From: Marinobacter salarius
Lineage (GTDB): Bacteria; Pseudomonadota; Gammaproteobacteria; Pseudomonadales; Oleiphilaceae
NCBI GenBank assembly: GCA_000831005.1
Contig: CP007152.1
Location: 992,001 to 1,056,000 of the forward strand
Length of the DNA stretch: 64,000 nt
Direction: 5' to 3'
Every line of letters begins with the position of its first letter. Within the stretch, counting starts at the first letter, position 1. The position numbers and the translations under genes were made by a program. The notes beneath the pieces were generated by a model. It did not search any database and was not told the DNA's origin. It saw nothing but the letters and a program-made list of their open reading frames with translations. Shown here one piece after another: positions 28,387-37,910 of this stretch.

Positions 28387-29349
28387 ATGCCCCTGACCCA
28401 AACCGCCGAAAGACGTATTCCCGCCGTGGAAGTGCTGGAACCGAGGGCCCGCGACAGCTGGACTCACACCCGCAACGGCGACCCGCGCGGCTACATTGAT
28501 TCCGACAAGCTCAAGGAACTGTGGATTCATACCGGCACCGCCTGCAACCTGGCCTGCCCGTTTTGCCTGGAAGGGTCACACCCCGGCGATGGCCGTATTC
28601 CGGGCATGAAGTTGAGTGACGTGAAGCCCTTTATCCACGAAGCCCTGGATATGGGCGTGGAGCAGTTCTCCTTCACCGGCGGTGAGCCATTCGTGATCAA
28701 GGATTTTATCAATATCCTCGATTACGCCAGCCAGCACCGGCCCTGCTTTGTCCTGACCAATGCTACCGACCCGCTGCTCAAACGCCGCCACCAGGTGCTG
28801 CCGTTACTGGACAACGCCTACCCGATCCATTTTCGCGTCAGCCTGGACTTCCCTGACCGGGCCCGGCATGACGTGGACCGGGGTGAAGGCAGTTTCGATA
28901 AGGCATTGGAGGGTATTCGCTGGCTGGTCGACCAGGGTTTTCAGGTATCGATTGCTCGCCAGACCGATCCGGAGGAGATTCCGGCAGATGTGGAAGCGGC
29001 TTTCCGCGAGATTTTGAGGGACTGGGGCATTCCTGAAACGCTGGCATTCACCGCGTTCCCTGATCTGGGGACGCCCGGCTCAGAAGACGGCAGCCCGGAG
29101 ATTACCGAAACCTGCATGGAGAAATACCCCACCAAAGAGGCGCGGTCGCACTTCATGTGCACTTATACGCGCATGCTGGTGAAGCGGGATGACCGGGTGC
29201 GGGTGTATGCCTGTACGTTGGTGGATGACGATCCGCAGTATGACCTTGGCGGGACGCTGGCGGAGAGCATGGATGAGCGGATTATGTTGCGGCATCACCG
29301 GTGTTTTGCCTGTTATCGGTTTGGGGCTAGTTGTTCGGCGCCTGGGTGA
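28387..29349 (+). CDS. Radical SAM enzyme with SPASM-like C-terminal cysteines
   Basis: A 320-residue protein. The SAM cluster motif C53-x3-C57-x2-C60 (TACNLACPFC) is followed by the GGE motif in FSFTGGEPFV at 98-100. The C-terminus has five more cysteines, C258, C276, C306, C309 and C316, with DLGGTL between, which resembles a SPASM/twitch domain binding an extra iron-sulfur cluster. Such enzymes often modify peptides or small metabolites. I do not recognise the subfamily. It precedes a sodium:solute symporter and a metallophosphoesterase-like gene on the same strand, and a long palindromic repeat lies between it and the symporter. Confidence 0.88.
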   Translation: MPLTQTAERRIPAVEVLEPRARDSWTHTRNGDPRGYIDSDKLKELWIHTGTACNLACPFCLEGSHPGDGRIPGMKLSDVKPFIHEALDMGVEQFSFTGGEPFVIKDFINILDYASQHRPCFVLTNATDPLLKRRHQVLPLLDNAYPIHFRVSLDFPDRARHDVDRGEGSFDKALEGIRWLVDQGFQVSIARQTDPEEIPADVEAAFREILRDWGIPETLAFTAFPDLGTPGSEDGSPEITETCMEKYPTKEARSHFMCTYTRMLVKRDDRVRVYACTLVDDDPQYDLGGTLAESMDERIMLRHHRCFACYRFGASCSAPG

Positions 29350-29379
29350 TTCTTTTTTAGGACTGGTTGCTGGGAGTTG

Positions 29380-29476
29380 GCGGTCTGGGGGTGGTGTTTT
29401 ATTTCCTTGAGAAAAAGAACTCGCTTTGCTCAGACACCTTTTTCCTGGCGGAAATAAAACACCACCCCCAGACCGC
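29380..29476 (+). repeat. Palindromic repeat element, copy A
   Basis: A perfect 27-bp inverted repeat (29380-29406 and 29450-29476) encloses a 43-base core (29407-29449) containing CTCGCTTTGCTCAGACACC, itself bounded by GAAAAAG and CTTTTTC. The core recurs at 58459 (41 of 43 identical) and on the minus strand at 59057-59099, while the arms differ in each copy. It lies between the radical SAM and symporter genes. Confidence 0.93.
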
Positions 29477-29535
29477 GGTTGAATGACTGCAATTCGCTGG
29501 ATTAGAACAAAGAACGGACGAGGAAAAGACAGACG

Positions 29536-30938
29536 ATGAATTTCACGGAAGCGACCCTGTTTTGGGGGTTTTTGGTGGTTTATGGGGTGGTGATGTATGT
29601 GTTGTCGCCCAAGAGCAAGAACGCCAATTCGTTCTATAAAGGTGCGGATGATCAGGGTAACCCGGTAAGTCAGTGGTCGCTGACGGCGAGTATTTTCATC
29701 AGTTGGATCTTTGCCAAGTCGGTGACCAACGCGGCCAACCTGGGGGCTGCTTATGGTGTCACCGGCGGTCTGGCGTACGCCAGTTACTGGCTGTCGATTC
29801 CCGTGGCCGGCTACATCATATATTTGATTCGGACCCAGACCGGTGCCCGCAGCCTGCAGGATTTCCTCACGTCGCGCTTTGGCCGGCTGGCCAGTCTGGC
29901 GTTTGCGGCGGCCATCCTGATCCGTCTGTATAACGAAGTCTGGAGTAACACCGCTGTGGTGGGCGGCTATTTCGGGCTGCCGGGTGAGTGGGAGTACTAC
30001 TCCGCGGCGATGCTGTTTACCGTCTTTACTCTCGCCTACAGCCTGAAAGGTGGCCTGCGGTCGTCGATATTCACGGATGTGATTCAGGCGTTCGTGTTTG
30101 TGTTCTTTGTCGGCGCGGTGCTGTTCCTGATTGTGCCGGCCAATGACACCAGTGCCCTGCTCACCGACGGTGAGTTCAAGCTCAATGCCGGCTTTGACCT
30201 GTTGCTCGTCGCGCTGTTGCAGATGTTCAGCTACCCCTTCCACGATCCGGTGCTAACCGACCGCGGCTTTGTGAACAAGGAAAAAACGATGCTGAAGAGC
30301 TTCGTGGTGGCAGGACTGCTGGGCTTTGTGGCGGTGTTCATCTTCAGCCTCGTCGGTGTTCACGCACGGCTCAATGGCATTGAGGCCATGGGTAATGCGC
30401 CCGCGGCTGTCGGACAATCGCTTGGGTTGGCGGCGCTCTTCTTCATGAGTGTGGTGATGATGACCTCCGCCGGCTCCACGCTGGATTCCACATTCAGTTC
30501 ACTGGCCAAGTCCCTGGCGGTGGATCTGCCACGGCTGGCGAAACGTGCCAAAGACCGGTTGCCGAGCGTTCGCGTGGGCGCGGTCATCATGATTGTGTTC
30601 GCACTGCTGGGTAACCTGCCGATGTTTGCCGGCACCGACATTCTCAAGGCCACCACCATTTCCGGCACCATGGTGATGGGGCTGGCACCGGTGTTCCTGT
30701 TCTACGGGTTTACCCGCTGGTCGCCCTGGAGCTTTCATCTCAGTTTCTGGACCGGCCTGGGCCTGGGTGTGCTGCTGGCAACGGGCTGATTCCCGCCAGC
30801 TGGGCCATCGGTGACGGCAAATACGCCATGCTGCTGGGTGTAAACGCCTACGGCTTCCTGATCTGCACCGCCGGTTTCTTTGTGCCGCTGGTCGTCCGCC
30901 GACTTGCCGGGCGCTCTCTGGCGGCCGGGGAGGTTTAG
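29536..30938 (+). CDS. Sodium:solute symporter (SSS family), one frameshift
   Basis: About 467 residues and some twelve hydrophobic helices. SSS features include SQWSLTASIFISWIFAKSV near residue 45 and the conserved SAGSTLDSTFSSLAKSLAVD in the second half. The frame breaks near 30786 (GGC for GGCC) and continues as LIPASWAIGDGKYAMLLGV to a TAG at 30936. AGGAAAAG lies 9 bases before the ATG. The stop is 11 bases before the start of the metallophosphoesterase-like gene. Substrate unknown; the neighbours suggest uptake of the radical SAM enzyme's substrate or product. Confidence 0.88.
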
Positions 30939-30949
30939 GAGGTGGTGTC

Positions 30950-31912
30950 GTGACCGAGGGCCGGAGTTGTCCGCTGGCGTATCGCTACGATCCGGCGTCG
31001 CTGTGTGCTGAGCCGCAACAGGTGGCCGGGGACGTGCTGTATGTTATCGGTGGCCTGTACGGAAATCCCCTTGCCCTGGATGAAATCGAGCAATTGGCAC
31101 GGGCGGAGGAGCGACAGGGCCGCCGGGTGACGTTGGTGTTTAACGGGGATTTTAACTGGTTTAACGCCACCGACGGGCTGTTCCGGGAGATCAACAATCG
31201 GGTGCTGGAGCACACCGTCAGCCTGGGCAACGTGGATTATGAACTGGCCAACCCCAATGATGGCGCCGGCTGCGGTTGTGCCTATCCGGATTTCGTGGAT
31301 GAGGGCGTCGTGGCACGTTCCAACGCCATTATGGAGCGGCTGCAGGGGGTGGCCGGGGAGCATTCCGATATTCAGGCGCGGTTATCCCTCTTACCCCGCT
31401 ACCGTTGCCTGATATTTGGAGGCCTAAAGGTTTTGGTGATTCACGGCGATCCGGAGTCCCTCGCCGGTTGGGGGTTGGCCCATGAATCCTTTGTAGCTGG
31501 TAACGAGGCGAAGCTGACGGAGTGGTTCCTGGCCAGCGGTGCTGATGTAATTGTCTCCACCCACACCTGCCTGCCAGTACTGTGGTCGGGAATGGTGAAC
31601 GAGCGACGTTGTGTGGTTGCCAACAACGGGGCAGCCGGAATGGGGAATCTGCGGCAGGACCCCCGTGGGTTGATCACCCGGATCGGTCTGGCGAGCCCCG
31701 TGGCTGAGCCGGTTGCCGGTCTTGAGCGGCAGGGCCTGAATGTCTCACTGTTGCCCGTGGACTATGACGTCGACGCCTGGTTAACGCAGTTTGACCGGCT
31801 CTGGCCGGCGGGTTCGGCCGCCGCTGTGTCGTACCGGGACCGGATCGTTGGAGGGACTTCGATAACCGCAGACGATATTACGTTTCCCCCTGGAAGGGCC
31901 CCTATAGGGTAA
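30950..31912 (+). CDS. Metallophosphoesterase-like protein with altered metal-binding motifs
   Basis: A 320-residue protein starting at GTG 30950, with TAGGAGGTGG upstream. It follows the YfcE/calcineurin-like layout: YVIGGLYGN (31-39) where families have SDxHGN, NGDFNWFNA (65-73), GNVDYE (93-98), VIHGD (163-167), STHTCLPV (203-210) in place of GHTHxP, and NNGAAGMGN (225-233). The first Asp and His and the last His are replaced by Gly, Tyr and Cys, while the GD, GN and two His remain. Activity may be lost or changed. It forms a unit with the symporter and the radical SAM gene. Confidence 0.75.
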   Translation: MTEGRSCPLAYRYDPASLCAEPQQVAGDVLYVIGGLYGNPLALDEIEQLARAEERQGRRVTLVFNGDFNWFNATDGLFREINNRVLEHTVSLGNVDYELANPNDGAGCGCAYPDFVDEGVVARSNAIMERLQGVAGEHSDIQARLSLLPRYRCLIFGGLKVLVIHGDPESLAGWGLAHESFVAGNEAKLTEWFLASGADVIVSTHTCLPVLWSGMVNERRCVVANNGAAGMGNLRQDPRGLITRIGLASPVAEPVAGLERQGLNVSLLPVDYDVDAWLTQFDRLWPAGSAAAVSYRDRIVGGTSITADDITFPPGRAPIG

Positions 31913-31998
31913 CGAATTTGTCACTGGCGGTTGGTGTAATAATGTCTATTCTGAAGGTGAGAGGTAGCCATCGGGGCTGGCGGCCCCGGAGCGCCGAC

Positions 31999-32026
31999 TT
32001 GAAATATATTTTGTGGTCTATATAAT
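31999..32026 (+). promoter_or_regulatory. Sigma-70-type promoter of ectA
   Basis: TTGAAA (31999-32004), 16-base spacer, TATAAT (32021-32026), in a strongly AT-rich stretch 36 bases before the ectA ATG. The -10 is a perfect consensus. Osmotic control of ect promoters is common but no operator is visible. Confidence 0.75.
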
Positions 32027-32061
32027 TTAACGCTAACTTTTTGAGGCGAATCGATCACGTT

Positions 32062-32577
32062 ATGACATCAGAAGGCTCGAATACCACCGCCATCACCCTC
32101 CGCACGCCGGTCAAGGATGATGGCTACAGGCTTCACCAGTTGGTGGCACAATGTCCCCCGCTGGACCCTAACTCGATCTACTGCAACCTCCTGCAGTGCA
32201 GCCATTTTGCCGAAACCGGCGTGGCCGCGGAGATAGACGGCGATCTGGTCGGCTTTATTTCCGGATATATTCCCCCCCAACAGCCCGAAACCGTTTTTGT
32301 CTGGCAGGTGGCCGTTCACGAGAAAGGTCGTGGGCAAGGTCTTGCCAAGCGGATGTTGAAGGCGATTGTGGCCAGGGACGCGTGTAAAGACGTGACCCAC
32401 ATGGAAACCACCATCACTGAAGACAATGAGGCTTCCTGGGCGCTGTTCCGGTCCTTTGCCCGTGACATGGGTGCTGAACTGACTTACCACGAGCACTTTG
32501 AGAAAGACACCCACTTTGGCGGCAAGCACGACTCCGAGTTCCTGCTCCGCATCGGGCCTTTCACAAAGACGGCGTAG
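32062..32577 (+). CDS. ectA: L-2,4-diaminobutyrate N-gamma-acetyltransferase
   Basis: EctA acetylates diaminobutyrate, the second ectoine-pathway step. The 171-residue GNAT protein has DGYRLHQLVAQCPPLDPNSIYCNLLQC at its start, the acetyl-CoA loop VHEKGRGQGLAKRML, and the family tail FEKDTHFGGKHDSEFLLRIG. ATG 32062 is used; the TTG at 32041 in the same frame lacks support. GAGGCGA lies about 15 bases upstream. ectB follows after 131 bases. Confidence 0.95.
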   Translation: MTSEGSNTTAITLRTPVKDDGYRLHQLVAQCPPLDPNSIYCNLLQCSHFAETGVAAEIDGDLVGFISGYIPPQQPETVFVWQVAVHEKGRGQGLAKRMLKAIVARDACKDVTHMETTITEDNEASWALFRSFARDMGAELTYHEHFEKDTHFGGKHDSEFLLRIGPFTKTA

Positions 32578-32708
32578 CAGCCTTCCCGAACGACCGATCC
32601 CCCTGTTTGGACTAGCCGGCAGATTGCTGAGGTGAATCTGTCACAACGGCTTCAACCAACGTGCTACCGCACAGTTACCTCGAACCTGACATGCTAAGAG
32701 GCAAGACA

Positions 32709-33977
32709 ATGGAACTTTTCAAGTCGACCGAATCCGAAGTACGCGTTTATTCCCGTGCCTTTCCGGTGATCTTTAACCGTGCCAAGAACGCGCACCTGTA
32801 CACCGAAGATGGCAAGGAATACCTGGACTTCCTGGCCGGCGCCGGGTCACTGAACTATGGCCACAACAACGACATTCTCAAGAAAGCGCTGCTCGAGTAC
32901 ATTGAAAGCGATGGTGTCAGCCAGGGCCTGGATATGTTTACCACCGCCAAGCACGATTTCATTGAGTCGTACAAGAAGCACATCCTGGACCCCCGTGGCC
33001 TGGACTACAAAATGCAGTTTACCGGTCCTACCGGCACCAACTGCGTGGAAGCGGCCCTGAAACTGGCTCGCAAGGTGAAAGGCCGCAATGGCATCGTGTC
33101 CTTCACCAATGGCTTCCATGGCGTCACCATGGGCGCGGTCGCGGCCACAGGTAACAAGCACCACCGTGGTGGCGTTGGCACCCCGCTGGGGAATGTGGAC
33201 TTCATGTTCTATGACGGCTACCTGGGTGAGAACGTAGATACCCTGGAAATCATGGACAAGGTGTTGTCCGACGGCTCCTCCGGTTTTGAACTGCCGGCAG
33301 CGGTCATCGTTGAAGCAGTCCAGGGCGAAGGCGGATTGAACGCCGCCCGCGCTGAATGGCTGCAGGGCCTCGAGAAGCTGTGCAAAAAGTACGACATTCT
33401 GTTGATCGTCGACGATATCCAGGCAGGGAACGGCCGTACCGGCGAGTTCTTCAGTTTCGAATTTGCCGGCATCAAGCCGGATATCGTAACGGTATCCAAG
33501 TCGTTGAGCGGTTACGGCCTGCCGATGGCCCTGGTGCTGTTCAAGCCGGAGCTTGATGTCTGGGGGCCGGGCGAGCACAACGGCACCTTCCGGGGCAACA
33601 ACATGGCCTTTGTAACCGCCCGCGCAGCGGTCGAGACCTACTGGAAAGACGATGCCTTTGCCAATGAAGTGAAAGCCAAGACCGAGGTTCTGGCTGAAGG
33701 GCTGCAGGCAATCTGTGACAAGTACCCGGGCGAGTTCAAGATGAAAGGCCGGGGCATGATGCGTGGCATTGAAGCCACCGACGCTGAAGTGACGGACAAG
33801 ATCACCGGTCGTGCCTTTGAGAAGGGCCTGATTATTGAAACCAGCGGCCCCAATGACGAAGTGATCAAATGCCTGATGCCGCTGACCACCAGCGAGGACG
33901 ATCTGCGCAAAGGTGCTAAACTTCTAGGTCAAAGCGTGGACGAAATCATGCAGGAGGGAATGAGCAAGGCGTCCTGA
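32709..33977 (+). CDS. ectB: Diaminobutyrate--2-oxoglutarate transaminase
   Basis: EctB converts aspartate semialdehyde to diaminobutyrate with PLP. The 422-residue protein has the class III aminotransferase features [59 protein letters not shown] and the lysine in [20 protein letters not shown] 32709 has AGAGG 8 bases upstream; an earlier in-frame ATG at 32661 lacks such a site. A 7-bp hairpin AGGCGTC/GACGCCT spans the stop codon. The expected ectC does not follow. Confidence 0.95.
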   Translation: MELFKSTESEVRVYSRAFPVIFNRAKNAHLYTEDGKEYLDFLAGAGSLNYGHNNDILKKALLEYIESDGVSQGLDMFTTAKHDFIESYKKHILDPRGLDYKMQFTGPTGTNCVEAALKLARKVKGRNGIVSFTNGFHGVTMGAVAATGNKHHRGGVGTPLGNVDFMFYDGYLGENVDTLEIMDKVLSDGSSGFELPAAVIVEAVQGEGGLNAARAEWLQGLEKLCKKYDILLIVDDIQAGNGRTGEFFSFEFAGIKPDIVTVSKSLSGYGLPMALVLFKPELDVWGPGEHNGTFRGNNMAFVTARAAVETYWKDDAFANEVKAKTEVLAEGLQAICDKYPGEFKMKGRGMMRGIEATDAEVTDKITGRAFEKGLIIETSGPNDEVIKCLMPLTTSEDDLRKGAKLLGQSVDEIMQEGMSKAS

Positions 33978-34028
33978 GACGCCTGCCATCTCCCGACACT
34001 CATTCTGCAGGATAACGACGGTAACATT

Positions 34029-35470
34029 ATGACTAGCGAACAACATACCGTAGAGAAAATCGGCGGCACCTCCATGAGCAATTATGAGGCGGTGCGCGAC
34101 AACATCATTCTCGGCGGGCGCTCCAAGGACGACCTGTACCAGCGCATCTTCGTGGTCTCCGCCTATGGCGGTGTCACCGACGAATTGCTGGAGCACAAGA
34201 AAACCGGAGAACCGGGTGTCTATGCCCTGTTCGCCGATGCCGAGTCGGACTGGGCCTGGGGCGACGACCTCACCAAACTGATTCAGTTCCTGACCGACAT
34301 CAATGGCGAGCTGTTCCCGGACCCCATGCTCAAGCAGCAGGCGGACCAGTTCATCACCGACCGCATCGAAGGCGTTCGCGGCTGCCTGATTGATCTGCAA
34401 CGTCTGTGTTCCTACGGGCAGTTCCAGCTTGAGGAGCATCTGCTGACGGTTCGTGAAATGCTGGCCGGTATCGGTGAGGCCCACAGTGCCTTCAACACTG
34501 CCCTGAAGCTTCAGCAGGAAGGCATCAATGCGCGGTTCGTGGACCTGACCGGGTGGCGCGACAATGAACTGCTGCCGCTGGATGAAAAGCTCAAGCAGGC
34601 ATTCGACGCGGTGGACCTGAGCCGTGAGCTGCCGATCGTGACGGGGTATGCCCAGTGCAAGGAAGGCCTGATGCGTACCTTCGACCGGGGCTACAGCGAG
34701 ATGACCTTCAGCCGGGTCGCGGTGATTACCAACGCCCGCGAAGCGATCATCCACAAGGAATACCACCTCAGTTCCGCGGACCCCAACATTGTCGGTGCGG
34801 ATAAGGTCGTCCCCCTGGGGCGCACCAACTATGACGTTGCTGACCAGTTGGCGAACCTCGGTATGGAAGCGATCCACCCGCGCGCTGGCAAGGGCATGCG
34901 TCAGAACGAGATTCCGCTGCGGGTGATGAACACCTTCGAGCCGGAGCACACCGGTACCCTGATCACCGGCGACTACGTCAGTGAGAAGCTCAGGTAGAGA
35001 TCATCGCGGGTAACAAAGGCGTGTTTGCCATTGAGGTGTTCGATCAGGACATGCAGGGTGAGCCCGGTTCCGACCGTCGCATTCTGGAAGTGCTGGGTCG
35101 CTTCAAGGTGCGTTTCGTATCCAAGGACACCAACGCCAACACCATTACCCACTACGTGGACAGTACGCTCAAACACGTCAAACGGGTGGTCAGGGCGCTG
35201 AAAGACGAATTTCCCAACGCCGAAATCAGCACTCGCAAGGTGGCGATCGTGTCTGCCATTGGCAGCGATATCAAGGTGTCGGGCATCCTGGCTCGGTCAG
35301 TCAAGGCCCTGGCGGACGAGGATATCAGCGTTCTGGCCCTGCACCAGTGCATGCGGCAGGTGGACATCCAGTTCGTAGTGGACGAAGACGCCTATGAGAA
35401 GACCATTGTGGCGCTTCATGGCGCGCTGATTGAGCCTCACAACCACGAGTACGCGATCGTTGCAGCGTAA
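34029..35470 (+). CDS. ask: Ectoine-cluster aspartate kinase (Ask_Ect), one frameshift
   Basis: A 480-residue aspartate kinase specialised for ectoine synthesis, supplying aspartyl phosphate. It starts VEKIGGTSMSNYEAVRDNIILGG and shows FVVSAYGGVTDELL, IVTGYAQCKEGLMRTFDRGYSEM and IHPRAGKGMRQNEIPLRVMN. Two ACT-like domains follow in the last 150 residues. The frame breaks near 34989 (AAGCCT expected, AAGCT present) and continues as VEIIAGNKGVFAIEVFDQDM. In relatives this gene follows ectC; here only 51 bases separate it from ectB. Confidence 0.93.
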
Positions 35471-35589
35471 CCTGCTGGTTTCTCTACGTCGGTAATTGCC
35501 ACAACGGACAGTCTGTGCCCCCGGCAACGGGGGATCCATGACGCTGTTCCGCGCGTATTCTCTGGAAATTCGCGATCGGAACCTGTGCC

Positions 35590-36586
35590 ATGACTGACGT
35601 TCAGAGCCCGGGGCCGTCTCCGACCATAGCCCATTCCGGCGAAACGGAATCCCTGGTAGGGCTGTACTTCAGGGATGCGTCCCGTTACGAATTGCTCACC
35701 AATGATGGCGAGCGCCGACTTTCACGGCGCCTGACTTCTGCTATCGGATCATATCTGCCGAGCTGGCCTTGCCGGAAGGCACCCCTCAGACATTCCGCGA
35801 AGTGGTTGGAAGCCTGGGCGACGCCTGTGCTTTTTCGAGGCGGTGTCGTCGTGCCTACCATCTCGCCACCGCAAGTCGTCAGCGGCTGATTCGCAGCAAT
35901 CTCCGGCTCGCGGTGCACATCGCACGGCGCTACGCCAACCGCGGCATTCCTATGTCGGATGTCATTCAGGATGCCAATGTCGGTCTGATCAAGGCCGTGG
36001 AGCGGTTTGATCCTACCAAGGGCTTTCGTTTCTCGACCTATGCTACTGGTGGATCAGCGAAGAGGTGAAGCGGTGCATGAAGCGTGGAACCCGGCTTGTG
36101 CATACCCCTGAAAACGTGGTCGATGAAATCCGCCTGTTGCAGAAAAAATCCCTGGTACTGCACCAGACATTGGGCCGCACGCCGTCGCAGACCGAACTGG
36201 CACGGGAGATTGAGGTGTCGCCTTCCCGCATTGGTGAGCTGCGGGCGCTGGCTAGCATGGAAGTGTCGGTGGATCTGCCGGTGGGCACGGAGGGTAGCAT
36301 TACGCTGGGTGACAGCCTCAGCGCAGACGATCAGTCCGCGCCGGACCACGACATGGCCCAGCGTGACCGCAAACGGACACTGACCGCTCTCTTGGCGGAA
36401 CTGAGTACGCGGGAAAAGGATGTCCTGGCCAGGCGTTACGGCCTGGGTCTCCCAGAACCGGAAACCTTGCAGGTGATCTCCGATGACCTGGGAATAAGCC
36501 GGGAGCGGGTGCGGCAGATAGAGAAATGCGCCCTGAAAAAGTTACGGGGCCGTTTTATCGACCCTAACGACGAGCTCCGGGGCTAG
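35590..36586 (+). CDS. RpoS-like group 2 sigma-70 factor, two frameshifts
   Basis: About 332 residues after repair. Region 1.2 is [29 protein letters not shown], region 2 has [52 protein letters not shown], region 3 [19 protein letters not shown], and region 4 [14 protein letters not shown] with [28 protein letters not shown]. Breaks lie near 35733 and 36045. It resembles RpoS more than RpoD because no long N-terminal region 1.1 or nonconserved region is present. Marinobacter genomes usually keep rpoS next to nlpD, which is not here, so this may be a second alternative sigma. Confidence 0.82.
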
Positions 36587-36617
36587 TATTCAGGGCCGGT
36601 ATCGACCGGCTTAGCCC
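36580..36617. terminator. Hairpin between convergent sigma and DUF3429 genes
   Basis: Outer stem GGGCTA (36580-36585) / TAGCCC (36612-36617), inner stem GCCGGT/ACCGGC (36595-36610) with ATCG loop. It contains both stop codons. There is no T run, so termination ability is uncertain. Confidence 0.45.
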
Positions 36618-37063
36618 TGGGCCAGAATGAACCAGGCGCCCGCCGCTACCTGGCACGCCAGGACAACAGCTGTCAGTCCCAGCCGCAACTTCAGATACCA
36701 GTCCGGCCAATAACCCCTCATCCAGCGAGCGTCGACCACATACAGCGCGACATAGGCCAGCGTGTAAACCAGGATCTGGCCGGCAATGGGCAGCAGCAGA
36801 CCAATGCCGGCGGTGATGAAGAACACTTGGCTCAACAACATGGTTACCAGGGGGGAAATCGGGTAGCAGCGATTCTCAAGCTGCATGGCCAGTGGCCAGT
36901 AGATGCCCGCCATAAAGGCCAGAATGCCCGCGCTGTACAGGTAGAAATAGCGGGAGATGGCCAGGCTTTGTTCAGGCAGCGCAAAGAGTCCGAAAATGGC
37001 GGCAAGGAACGGTAGCAGCCCGCCAATGCCCACCACGATCGCCAGTCTGGCGACGGCAATCAC
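36611..37063 (-). CDS. DUF3429 membrane protein
   Basis: A 150-residue protein with five hydrophobic helices, no charged domain and the DUF3429 features GGLLPFLAAIFGLFALP, YSAGILAFMAGIYWPLAM and YVVDARWMRGYWPDWYLKLRLGLT. The function of the family is unknown; members are inner-membrane proteins of marine and soil Proteobacteria. It is convergent with the sigma factor gene and nothing in the region gives it a partner. Confidence 0.82.
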   Translation of the reverse strand: MIAVARLAIVVGIGGLLPFLAAIFGLFALPEQSLAISRYFYLYSAGILAFMAGIYWPLAMQLENRCYPISPLVTMLLSQVFFITAGIGLLLPIAGQILVYTLAYVALYVVDARWMRGYWPDWYLKLRLGLTAVVLACQVAAGAWFILAQG

Positions 37064-37282
37064 GAGTGCTTCCCCTGAACCCGAATCCTCATTGGTCCGA
37101 TAGCGGCGGGCTCCGTACCCACCAACTCAATGGCCGGGTTGGTCGACTGCCTGAGTTCTTCCAGGGTTATTCTCACCGTATGACTCTCACCGTAAAACGC
37201 GGGGATGATGTGCTACCCACGGACTTACGAGCAACGGATCGTTTGGGATCATTCCGGTCGTGTAACGCCGAGGAAATAATAG

Positions 37283-37870
37283 TCAGACATTGTCCGCGAG
37301 CTCACGGCAGGCGGCGTGTTGAGGGCACTGAACGAGGTGGTCATTGACCATGCCCGTGGCCTGCATGAAGGCATATACAATGGTGGGCCCCACAAAGTTG
37401 AAGCCGCGTTTTTTCAGTGCCTTGGACATGGCTTCGGCCTCGGGCGTGTAAACCGGCACGTCGGCAAAGCGCTGCCAGTGATTCTGGATAGGCTCTCCAC
37501 CGACAAACGACCACAGGAAGTCTCTGAACGAGTGGCCCTGATCCCGTAGCTCCAGGTAGCCCCGGGCGTTGCGAATGCTGGACTCGACTTTCAGGCGGTT
37601 ACGGACGATGCCGGTGTCCTGCATCAAGGCGTCGACTTTGGCCTCGTCATAACGGACGATTTTTTCAGGGTCGAAATGGTCGTAGGCGGCGCGGTAGTTG
37701 TCCTGTTTCTTGAGTATGGTGATCCAGCTCAGGCCCGCCTGCTGGCCGTCCAGGCACAGCTTCTCAAACAGCGCCAGGTCGTCGTATTCGGGGCGGCCCC
37801 ATACGGTGTCGTGGTAGTAAACGTAGAGTGGGTCATCGCCACACCAGGGACAGCGTTGTTGATTGTCCAT
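37283..37870 (-). CDS. tag: DNA-3-methyladenine glycosylase I
   Basis: Tag removes 3-methyladenine from alkylated DNA. The 195-residue protein starts at ATG 37870 and has the zinc-site cysteine in RCPWCGDDPLYVYYHDTVWG, LFEKLCLDGQQAGLSWITIL, the catalytic-pocket GFNFVGPTIVYAFMQATGMVNDH and the C-terminal CPQH. All typical elements are present. It lies upstream of, and on the same strand as, none of the immediate neighbours except pdxH, 40 bases away. Confidence 0.95.
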   Translation of the reverse strand: MDNQQRCPWCGDDPLYVYYHDTVWGRPEYDDLALFEKLCLDGQQAGLSWITILKKQDNYRAAYDHFDPEKIVRYDEAKVDALMQDTGIVRNRLKVESSIRNARGYLELRDQGHSFRDFLWSFVGGEPIQNHWQRFADVPVYTPEAEAMSKALKKRGFNFVGPTIVYAFMQATGMVNDHLVQCPQHAACRELADNV

Positions 37871-37910
37871 AGTCCTGCCTTCTCGCCTGAGGTTGGTGGA
37901 GCCGTGCGGG

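Noticed and set aside
35518..35533. CCCCCG/CGGGGG hairpin with GCAA loop as a terminator of ask
   Set aside because: It has no T run and lies 48 bases after the stop. It is a stable hairpin but I cannot assign termination to it.
37066..37280. A possible small gene between DUF3429 and tag
   Set aside because: The only open frame lacks a ribosome-binding site, runs into tag on the opposite strand and has no recognisable product. I see nothing else in this spacer.
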